DNA of 64,000 nt, taken from positions 2,914,001 to 2,978,000 of the forward strand of contig OY755184.1 of NCBI GenBank assembly GCA_963576735.1, read 5' to 3'. This document shows positions 12,401 to 24,400 of this stretch, piece by piece. Within the stretch, counting starts at the first letter, position 1; the number at the start of each line of letters is the position of its first letter. The position numbers were made by a program, and so were the translations under genes. The DNA comes from Bedellia somnulentella. Lineage: Eukaryota > Arthropoda > Insecta > Lepidoptera > Bedelliidae. The notes under the pieces were generated by a model that was not told where the DNA came from, made no database searches, and saw only the letters and a program-made list of their open reading frames with translations.

Positions 12401-15400
12401 CATTTAACCCAATATTAAAAAAACATAGCAAAGCAATCTGTGAATTTAAATATCTCAATCTTACATAATAAATAAAATCAGATAAAATGGAGGTAACTTT
12501 TCCAAACGTAGAAATTGCTACAAGAATATTTCTTTGTCTAATGGTTACCAATTCGGTATGCAAAGTTTTCAAAAGTGGTGCTGATTGCGAAACCATTTCG
12601 AGATATTATGTTTTTAAAACATATTTTCTTGAAAATTAATCAAACAGAGCTAAGATGACCATTATTTTAGCAAAAAACTGTAACAGTATTTGTCCTTCAG
12701 CGTTATGTCAAAGACATTCGTTTTTGCAGTTTATTAATAAAACATCGAAAATCATAGGTTTGTTTAGTATAATATCGTAATAATTTCATTTGGGATCACA
12801 AATTCGTGAAATTTCGCTTTATTTGCATATCGCTACGTGATATTTTCAATCGATGACGTCATTAAGTACAAAAGTTGAACAATCTTTAAAAAATGATAAC
12901 TTTGCAATTACTCATTCAAAATATTTAATAAATACCAAAAAAAAAACTTTGCATACCGAATTGTAGTGGAGAGCGGTTAGCTTAAGAGAATTAAAAATTA
13001 ATTGCGAACAACAATGTTACAAGAACAACTGAGTAATTTGTCAATTATGTACATAGAAAGTGATATCCTTCAAAATTTTACTTTAAGGACAGAATAGAAG
13101 ATATTTCACAACAGAAATCCCGAAAGAAAACGTTATAGTAATCGTCACCACAAAGCCCAGCAGCATTGCAATATCATTAATATCAATTACATAATAATAA
13201 AACATACTATATTTGATTACCTATAATAAATGGTCTTATTCATATTTATAAGTTAAAAAGTTTTAATTAATTAGTTTTTTTACTTTCCAAAAGGGCCCCA
13301 AATTCTAGTGTGCCCAAGGGCCCCAGCCTAGTATAAGACGGCCCTGATGGCGTGGTCAGTTTTTGATACATACATACATGCATATACTCACGGCTATAAA
13401 TCCCTAGAAGGGGTAGCCAGAGCTAAGGAATTAGAAATTTCTTAGCCACTTTTGGAAAGTTGTGTGGGGAAAAGATGGTAAAATAAAGGTTGTTGGTGAT
13501 GGGTCTCCAACCGCATCGCCCAAAAATACCTTAAAGACCCCAATACCGTTTGTCGCCTCTTACGTACACCCACCGGAAGTAATGGGGTAGTGCTATTCTA
13601 AGCCGACACTACATCTACTTGACATTTTTTGATCTTCATATAAATATAAATTAATGTCTCTTTCTTCTCAGTCGTAACACTCTTGACAGAGTGGTCGTGG
13701 TCGTCATTTTGGTTGGGTGACCCGCCGCACAATTCGTCGCCATTCCTCTCTGAGGGCTGTTTTTTTGGTGCATTGGTACAGGGGGTCATCCAGCGCTGCT
13801 TTGATTTGGTCCGTCCATCCCATTAGTGATCGACCTCGCATTCGGGTGCCCTCTACTCTGCCCTGTACCACCAGTCGCTCGATTGACATGCGCCCGCGTC
13901 GAGATATATGTCCGAAGAAGGTTAGGATACGAGCTTGGACTATAGATGATAGGCGCTGTTTGACACCTAGTTCTTGGAGGATTGAGTCATTGGTACGGAA
14001 CTCTGTCCACGATATCCCAAGCATTTTCCTCCAGCACCACATCTCAAGAGCATCAATCCTCTTCTTCTCGCTTTCCCGAAGCGTCCATGTCTCTGCAGCA
14101 TAAAGGAATATGGGGAACACAAGCGCTCTGACTAGCCGGGTCTTTGTGGCTTTGGTGATGTTGCGGTTCTTCCATATTTTCCTAAGTCTGTCCATAGAAG
14201 ACCTTGCAATCGCCATTCGTCGCTTTATTTCGTCCACGCATCCGCCATTGTTGGATATCAGCGCTCCCAGATAGACGTTTGATTGTAATGTCTCTTTATA
14301 CAGGTTAAAACTTCTAAAAATACGGTTTACGAATGAAGTCATTTACTAAGTAGAAATAAACAAGTTGGAAATGCATATTTCCCTTATTTATTTTATCATG
14401 TCGATGATAACATACGAGTAACTTCGATAAACAGCTATCATTAAATTTCTACTTATTGAGTCTTGATAAACAACTATTGAGTAGAACACATTGATTACAT
14501 ATTTTGGTATTAACTCTGTACTAATATTTTACTACATTATAATAATTTAAATTAGTATACACAAATAGGTTTTAATTTTAATACCATTGATGACTTCATA
14601 ACTCCTGAGTTTTATTTAATCAGTTTTGATTCTACACAACAGGATTGCTTGTAACATAATTGGATAACAGACGCACTTGTCTCATAAAGTAAAAATGTCA
14701 CGTGTCAGCCACACTCTTTTAGACGAAATGTAGAATTCGATGCATTAGTCATCAGATCACAAACACCTTTATCTAGCGTTGTTACACAAAAAAAAATACA
14801 AATGTATGCTGCCTTTAAGTACCTAAATTTAATTTCAGAAGAGTTATATAACCACAGTATAAGACACTTATGTCAACAACAACAAAAATTACAGAGGCCA
14901 TATTATTGAATTAAAGCCAATCATAAGTACCTTGCCCTAGGCTGCACTAGGCCAGCGTTGTGGGCTATGGTTAGTTATCCGTATTCAGGTTCGAGCCTCA
15001 CAATGCGGAAAAGGTTTCGATGATGATACGTGTTACTGATGTTCCTACATACCATACGTCATGACTATGTTTAAATCTGTCGATTTAAGCGCAGTGCCGG
15101 TAGTGGCTGACAGACTGCGCTTCACTATTAAAACTCTCAAATTTATAAAATCATTGATAAAAAAGGGTCGATGCAATAAACGCAGTAATTTTCTGATCCC
15201 AGTGATTAATCGGTCAGTATAACTTAATGAAAATTGGTTGGTGCAATTTTATAACGACACTTATTTAACTGATTTCAGGTTCGCGATCGCAGACAACGCG
15301 TATCGTTCCTTGGTGTACGAGAAAAGAGAACAATGTATCCTGATATCAGGTAAATAGCAACGACGTCTAATTATTAAACTATTACTCCAATGAGAGAATT

Positions 15401-18400
15401 AGAAGTGCTTTAGAAAAGTAGAACTTTTGTAATCAATATGAAGATACGGATAATTAAATAATATAGCGTCGGTACAACACACAAAAATGATGTTCTTTCA
15501 ATATTCTCTACTTTTCCTTGCACATAATGTTAACATATCATCAATATTTCTTTACAAAAATAATATTTCCACAGGTGAATCCGGCTCTGGCAAAACAGAA
15601 GCATCCAAGAAAGTTCTAGAATACATCGCAGCGCGAACCAGCCACCTCAGCAATGTTGAAAGCGTCAAAGACAAACTACTTCAGAGCAATCCCCTTCTCG
15701 AAGCATTCGGAAACGCTAAAACTCATAGAAATGACAATTCTAGCAGATTCGGAAAATACATGGACATCCAATTCAACTATGAAGGAGCTCCCAATGGTGG
15801 TCACATCCTAAACTATCTGCTAGAAAAATCTAGAGTAGTCAGTCAAATGGATGGTGAAAGAAACTTCCATATTTTCTACCAGTTATTGGCTGGAGCTAAT
15901 GAGGAAATGCTCAAGAATTTGAGACTTGAAAATAGACCTGAAACTTATAAATATACAACTGAATCGGTAAGTGAATAAGAAACTAACTTTTCCTTAAACT
16001 GCCTCACAGCTATAGACCTGAAAGTATCTTAAACCTTTTTATTGCAAAAGCACTTTTAAAAGGAAGACTATATGATGGTCAAAAAATTTATGATTTACTT
16101 CCCAACCAAAATCGTACTTCGTACATCATTCTCGGAAGACGTGTCATAGCTTGACTTCAACCTGCATAAGCAAAAAATTGACTCCAAAAAACCTCCTCAA
16201 TACTCTCTTTTCTTTCCCCAGAACTCGCAACTAAACAACAAATCATCAGACGCCGCTCAATTCAAGGCCGTCCAAGACGCCATGAAGGTGATAGAGATCC
16301 CGCAGAAAGAGCAGTTAGAGATGTTCGAAATAGTTGCCAGCGTGCTCCATCTTGGCAATGTGAAGTTCGTCAAAACTGACAAGGGATTGGCTGAGATACT
16401 TACTCATGATTCCAGTAGTGGAAATGCTGCGGAGGTAAGTGTTTACTGTTTATTAGATTAAGATGATAACATGTTAGTTTTTGGAACTACTTGAAGCGCT
16501 TATTTTTAGTTTTTACCAACTCATTTGTCTATAGGTATAACTGGTATGACCCGGCATGATATAAAGATTACAGTACCAAGTGAACATGTAGTATGATAAA
16601 CAAATTAAGTCTAATTTAACTTAACATACTACACGGTCACTAGCTACTGTACTCTTTGTATCACGTCGGCTTTTGGTTTGCTTTTAACAAAAAAAAATAT
16701 GAATACTTTTTGTTCATTTCCTACAACTTTATCATCATTCATTTTCTAAAACTTCTCAATCATTTCTTCATAGCTTCTGAAAGTAGACGCAGTAAAACTG
16801 CGAGAAGCTCTAACAAGCAGGACGATAGAAGCTAGAGGCGACGTAGTCAATACTCCTCTAGACCTGGACCAATCGCACTACGCCAGAGATGCGTTGTCGA
16901 AGGCTGTATACGACAGGCTGTTCAGTTGGCTCGTCACCAGGATCAATGCCAGTTTGGCTACCAAAGATAAGAATTCACAGGACTCCGTTATTGGGATTTT
17001 GGATATCTATGGATTCGAGATATTCCCGAAGAACAGGTAATTAAATGGGTTTTTTTCATGAGTAATGTTGGTTGTAGGTAATTAGTATCAAAATCGTTTT
17101 ACGCTTAAGTATAAGTACCTTATATTTAAGAATGATATAAAAAAATAGCAAGAAAATAATCCCATAGCTGCGAAATGTTTTAAAACGCTAAGCAAAGAGC
17201 AGACAAAAGAGCAATCTCATACGTCATACCATTATGAGTTTTCTCAAATGTTTTAACTTCGTGAAAATTTAATAAAGAAATATGAATAGCGTCGAAATTA
17301 AAGTGCTTTATCTCATTCCAACTTACATCTATTCCTATTATGATTAGAATAGTGATATTAAATCAGCTCTCACCTCTAATAAAATGCCTTTGTTCCTAGT
17401 TTCGAGCAATTCTGCATAAACTTCTGCAACGAGAAACTGCAGCAGTTGTTCATCCAGCTGACACTACAGTCCGAGCAAGAAGAGTACTTGCGGGAAGGCA
17501 TCGAGTGGGAGCCTGTCGAGTACTTCGACAATATCGTCATTTGCGATCTCATTGAGGCTAGACATAAAGGTACAGGTTTTTTAAATATTTAATTATCTCC
17601 TAATAATAGGTTTCTACCTTTTAAATTTTAAGCTACTTCTTGTAATTTGAAGGTCAAAGACTGCTTGTGTTGCCCAGCGTAGCATTCATTTTCATATTTA
17701 AGATTCAGATTTACGATGTTCCTTGGATTGCAAGACCCCACCAACATCAGATTGGAAATAATGAGGTATAAAACATACTCAAGTTGGCGGGAGGGCACTG
17801 TCATTTTTCCAGATGAAAAAAAGGTCATACTACTTCAGGTTCAAAACATTCAATTATGTCTCCTTGGTTTCTTCTAAATTTCGTTTACACAAATGTTCTT
17901 TATTTTCAATGTAACATTAAACATTTAACAGGTATCATTTCAATCCTGGATGACGAATGTCTGAGGCCGGGAGACGCTACCGACATCAGTTTTCTGGAGA
18001 AGCTTACTCAGCAACTAGATGGTCATGCGCATTTCAAGAGTCATCGCAAAGTTGATACCAGGACCAAGAAAATTATGGCTCGTAATGTAAGTTTATCTTT
18101 TTTTTATTTATATCTCAGTATCGCTTACTTTTGTATCCTAGATAAGTGAAATTGATTCGGTGTCTGACTCCAATTTCAACTATCCGCTTCCTGTATTTTG
18201 ACATTTCGAATTTTTGCCGCAAGAAACAATGTTTTAAGTTGTGCAAGTATCCTTTTTGCATTTTGACACTTTGAAACATTCCTTTGCAATCGGGATATTT
18301 TAAACTTTTATATTAAAATATATTATGATTTGACTGCAAGGCAAAATACGTTTATATTAGGATAAGAGTTAAACCCTGAAACCTGTTGAACCGTGTTTTC

Positions 18401-21400
18401 AGTAAATATGAGGATGTTATACATACTTCCTACTCTCCTTCTGATCGTTCATTTTACAAGATAACTATGTCATACCTTTAAAACTCTTGCATTAACCACA
18501 ATTCCCAGGAATTCTGCCTAGTCCACTACGCCGGCGAGGTGACGTACTGCGTAGAAACGTTCCTGGATAAGAACAACGACTTGCTGTTCCGAGACCTACA
18601 AGCTGTCATGGCTGCTAGTAACAACTCTATTGTTACTGATTGCTTCCAGGTTGGTTTTTATGTTCTTTTATTTCACTAAACCGTGTTAATTAAAAAAATA
18701 ATTGAATCTCTTCTTCATGCACAACCAATTTAGGAAATAATATAAAGAGCTTGCCCCGCATTTGTGGTTTTTGTTTGGGAAGATGATATTATAAGGGGAT
18801 AAGTCGGAATAACTTAGAAGCTCACTTCGAATGGGACTTTTTGTTGAGTTGGATTTAAATATTATAGCGTATAAAGTAGAATCTCAGAACAAATAAATAT
18901 ACTAAAGCTGCCACTTCAAATTGATAAACATCAGGAATTACGATGAGAACAGCAAATATTTACAGTAAATAGGTTCGATATTCAAGTCCATAAGAGACTT
19001 AAAGTACTAAAACCAATATTATATTCTGCATTTTCAGGCCCTAGACACAAAGAACAAAAAGCGTCCCGAGACCGCCATAACCCAATTTAAGAACTCTTTG
19101 AACGACCTCCTCAAGATCCTCGGCAGCAAGGAGCCTTCCTACATTCGTTGCATTAAGCCTAATGACTTCAAGAGCCCAAGTAAGCAGAGCCAAAATAGCT
19201 TTATTCAATTTATTACAACTTTGAAATGGTTCTTGAGACGACGCTGAAATTGGTAATATAAAACAGTTCCATAATATTGCTATAAACTTTTGCAGTGATT
19301 AAAATTCACATTTAATTAAAAGTTAACGTCTTGTTTATATGTGATTCAGTCTATTACATATTTTATTTTATACGTATGATAATAATTACCTTTATTTCAA
19401 AAACATTTAATTTATTTTATTTATTTATACGACCACGGAGAACACACTTGGACCAAATTGAGAGTGTGCTCAAAAAGGCTGGCGTCCGAAGTATGAAGAA
19501 TAAAAGAGCATGTATGAAAAGATTGATGGATGTAAACGAAGCTAGAGAGGTTTGTCAGGATCGTACGAAGTGGCGATCGATAGTCTCTGCCTACCCCAAT
19601 GGGAATTAATGGCGTGAGTATATGTATATGTATGTATTTAATTTAAAGCTTCATAAAACGCCACTACGATATTTTCTTCTCGTTTAAAAATAACAAAATC
19701 ACAACAACAAAAATCAAAGCGCCCAAAAAATCATAGAATCTTTCATCAGCTCTCTTCAATCAAACATACTAAAAAACATATTACTTCCCAGTGCAATTCG
19801 ACGAAAAGCTGGTGTCTCACCAAGTGAAATACCTGGGTCTCATGGAGAACCTCCGAGTTCGTAGAGCTGGTTTCGCCTACAGGAGAACCTACGAAGCCTT
19901 CCTGGACCGATACAAGTGTCTCAGCAAAGTCACGTGGCCCAAGTTCCATGGACCTGCTAGAGAAGGGGTCCAAAAACTTGTCGAGTTTCTTAAGTATGAG
20001 AAGGAGGAGTTCAGGATGGGCAAGTGAGTAAAAATTAATATTTTTTTTCTAAGTATTGTATCACATACATACATACATATACTCATGCCTGTAATTCCCT
20101 AGAAGGGGTAGCCAGAGCCAAGGAATTATAAATTCCTCAGCCACTTTTGGAAGTTGCGTGGGGAAAAGATGGTGAATAAAGGTTTTTGGTGATGGGTCTC
20201 CAACCGCATCGCCCATAAATCTCTTAAAGGGCCCAATACCGTTAGTCGCCTCTTACGATCACCCACGGGTAGAAACGGGGTAGTGTTATTCTAAGCCGAC
20301 ACTACACGGCAATCACTACATATTAATTCTCAAATACTCGTAGTGTCGTTTCATGCACAGATATTATATGTTCGCACTTTTGAAGCAATATAGTCTAATC
20401 TAGTGAATAAATTTACGTTACATTTATCCCTTGGCTTAGTAGACATGCTCATTATCGAGACAACTTTGAAAAACCACTTAAGAATGAGATTTCACAAACT
20501 GGATTAGAACTTGTATGTCTTGAAATTGTAGCTGATATCCGAACATTGAGCTTCCTACCATCTTAATTATTTTCACACATAAACTGAACTAATAAATCAT
20601 ATTAAAAACACTCGTGATCCACTAAACTTCACTTCCATTTCCAGCACAAAAATCTTCATCCGCTTCCCAAAAACCCTGTTCGTGACAGAAGACGCATACC
20701 AAGCGAAACTCCACGACATCGCCACCATCATCCAGTCCCGCTGGAGAGGATATTACCAGAGGAAGCAGTTCTTGAAGATGAGGAACGCTGCCATCACCAT
20801 CCAGAAGTGGGTCAGGAGGTTCTTGGCGCAGAAATTGAAGGAGAGGAGGAGATGGGCAGCTGGGGTTATTAGGGGCTTTATTAAAGGTAGATTGTTTTAT
20901 CATTATATAGGTTGGAGACAGTGTTTTTAACCTTTGCTTGAGACGGCTTTGCATTTCGAGTTACAGTCGCGTAGGAAAACCGCGTTCTTTTATATTTTAT
21001 ATAGCATTCGTCTTCAGGTTCTGAGTTAAACTAATGTGACGATTGCACGAAGCAGGAATAAATTAATAGTTTAAAGAACACTAAAAACACGCGTTTATAG
21101 GTGCAAACCTAATTGTGGTCAAAGTCCATTGCAAGACCTTTCTAACAAGTCCAAACACGGCTATGATACGATCATCCATAAGAAGTTCCAGTTCACATCC
21201 ATCATCAGATCAGCTTGACAGTACCATATTATTGTATTGTCATCATAATCACATACAACAAACAGTTTTTATGACGATACGATATTTAGAAAAAAGTTAA
21301 AGCATGCGTTGATAACTTCTTTGTTACACATCAGCCCATTAAAAAGAATACCATGAAATAAATAAATTATAATTCATATATTTTTAGTGAATAATAAAAA

Positions 21401-24400
21401 AAAATGGGTATGTCTGTTAGTATTTTTCTTTTTGTTGTTTTATTATTTTTGTTTGTTTAACTTATTTATATTAAGTTGTAATATTAGTTTTAGTTATGGC
21501 GCTAACTGAAAACCAGCGTATGGGAAATTCATCAACCAAGTTGTTTGACCTTCTCATACACATGCTGAGTTGGTGCCTTTTTGGTGCATTCTTTTTTATT
21601 GTTGTAAATTTACTCTGTATTTCTTGTTGTGTGCCAAATAAACAATTTTTCTTCTTCTTAAATAATCCCGAAATTAGAAAATTTACAGTTCTAATAATAT
21701 TTTTCAGGTTTCATAACCCGAAACGGTCCAGAGACTGCCGAGAACCGTAGATTCCTCGGCATCGCCAAAGTGCATTGGCTCAAACGTTTATCAAAACAAC
21801 TTCCCAAAAAACTACTTGACTTCTCGTGGCCAACCTGCCCAGCCACTTGCCAGGTGGCTTCGAAGGAGTTGCAAAGGCTTCATCGCGCTCATTTGGCCAG
21901 GAAATACAGGTTGGCTCTGGCTCCTAAGGATAAGAAGCAGTTTGAGTTGAAGGTGCTCGCTGAGTCTATGTTTAGAGGTTAGTATGCAAAATTAAACACT
22001 GCTTATGAAAAAAATTTGTATAAGTTCAACATTGTATTTAATTGATCAATTGTAACTCAGCTGAAAACAGTTCTGTCTCAAATGTGAATTATTGTTTTAT
22101 ACTCCATTTCATTTGTTTTTTCTATTTTTTACATTAAAACAAGTTTCAATACCCCTAAAAAGATAGTAATTCAGAACTGTGAAGAATTCTGATACTCAAT
22201 AATCATGAGGTTTACCTCAATATTTGTTTAAAAAGTTAATATGGTCAAATCAGCTGCAACATTATAAGATTGACACTGTTGCCCACTCACCGGACTGCTG
22301 CTTTTCGAGGTAGTTTTAGATTTGCGGCATCCAAGTGCTGGAACGACCTCCCCTCACCAATAAAATCTGCAGCAGGTAGATCATCTTTCAAGCGTATGCT
22401 TAGGAGACATTTATTGACGCTGCAGAAAACCTTTTCCAAAACAATCCAGCACCCCAATAAGTAATTTTATGTAACGGTTGTATGTATGTATTTATGATTA
22501 AATATTATGTGGTGCAAAAAAATTGTCTGATTTAGTTTATCGTTTTATCGTACGTCTAAGTATTATCTCTAATCGTTAGTTTTATATATTTATATTTTGT
22601 AATAATATATCTTAAGGTTATACTATGTAAATTTATTCATTTAAGTATTATTTATAGTTATAGTAGTATTATGATTTATAGATATACTTTTTGCTCGGGT
22701 CCGTGGCCGTGGCGTGACACAATCGGTTCTCACTGAAAATCAGTTTTAAAGGCTATGCCTTTAATAAATGCTGAGTCAGCAACCTTTTCTTTGCCTTTGA
22801 GGGGACTTTAATTATGTATGTCCCTAAATGTTTTATATTTTTTGTTTTTTTGTTTTGTTCTTTGTTAAAATTGTGTGTGTTTTTGTAAAAAATGTAATGT
22901 CTTATTGTTCCCTGAGGCAATGAATAAATGATATCTTTTCTTTCTTTCTTTCAATTACTATTCACGATACCAAAACTGGAGTAGTGGGCTATAGCCGAGA
23001 TGCCGTTTTTGCTTCAAAATAATAATATGTGTCTTAGGCAATCATAATCTAGGGTCATTTTGGTTGCAGTAGAAATAATAAAACCATAAGAAAAATATCT
23101 CCCTTTAATATCAAAAACCTTTTATTTCCAGGTAAGAAAAACAGTTACAAGGCGAGTGTTCCGGAGAAGTTCGTAGATGATCGGCTGACGTCCGAACATC
23201 AAAGTCTGAGGACTATTTTCATGGCTTCCCCTAGCTGGCCTACCGGGGAACAACTTATTGTAAGTATATTCACGACTTTGATATCATTTGTGATTATATT
23301 AGAAACGGTTTTGGAGCTTTTTATGTGAGATTTGGGCAATACACCATCACAAACCATTCTGAATTTTGCAATCTTTTCTCCAGTCAACGTTCAAAACTGG
23401 GCTGAGGAATTTCTAATTTCAAAGCTCTCGCTACCCTTTTTAGAGATTTAGCGTCGTGAGAATAAGTATACTTTTATCTTGTATCCTAAGAATTATTAAA
23501 TCAAAAATAGCCAGATATCACTTTCAGTAAGCATTCTCTCTCCAGTTGAATAGAAAGTTGTATCCTTGCAATCCAAACTCAGTATTGTCCTTTACTCTTT
23601 GAATTTCTAACATAACTCATGTAAAATTATAAAGCAGGGAATCCATCAGAGATGTAATGTCCGAGGCAATAGAATCGCTTCATTCGCGGGTAAATAAAAA
23701 CATATTAACCCCGCTCCTCTCTGTTCAAATCGCACCTCTAACGTTTATAATGTGTATAAACTTATTCGTCTAGTACTCATCCGAACTACTAGTTTCTCAG
23801 ACCCTAGTTTAGTAAAATATTATCTTTTGAAGTGACGCGTCTCTGGGTTCTCCATGTTTTCAGCCAGTTCCTTCCAAGTTGAGAATGCATCAGGTTGAAC
23901 TTGCTTCAACAATCTTTATGATCCCCACTCTTATTTATTCTCCCTTAAGGACTAAAATCAAATTTTAAAATACCTTATTTATTGACTGATTCGTCCAGTA
24001 CTCATCGGAAGCCACGAAGTACGACCGGCGCGGGTACAAGCCGCGTCCGCGCACTCTGCTCGCGTCGGACAAAGCGCTGTACGTCGTGGACGCCAAGAAG
24101 ACGTTCAAACTGAAACACCGGTTGCCGCTGGACAAACTGCGAGTTGTGCTCACCAACGAGACTGATTGTCTTGTGCTGATCAAGATCCCGCAGGAGTTGA
24201 AGAAGGATAAGGTAAGACTTTAGTCTTATCCTTAGATTATATAGAATCCTCAGATTAGGGCGGCAGAAGGAAGAGATGAGGAACTTATGAGATTTTTGGG
24301 GACACATCTTAGAGTGATATTAAGACAGTAATTTTATGATGATTTTGCGGTATAGGTAGGCGGGGGGTCGAGGAGCGTTTCTAACATTTATTGGTGTGTA

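Noticed and set aside
13717..14103. 128-codon + strand frame
   Set aside because: Antisense to the LINE reverse transcriptase remnant on the - strand.
15487..15574. Frame continuing upstream of the P-loop exon
   Set aside because: The GGT codon of the P-loop is split by a clear acceptor at 15574; upstream residues are intron.
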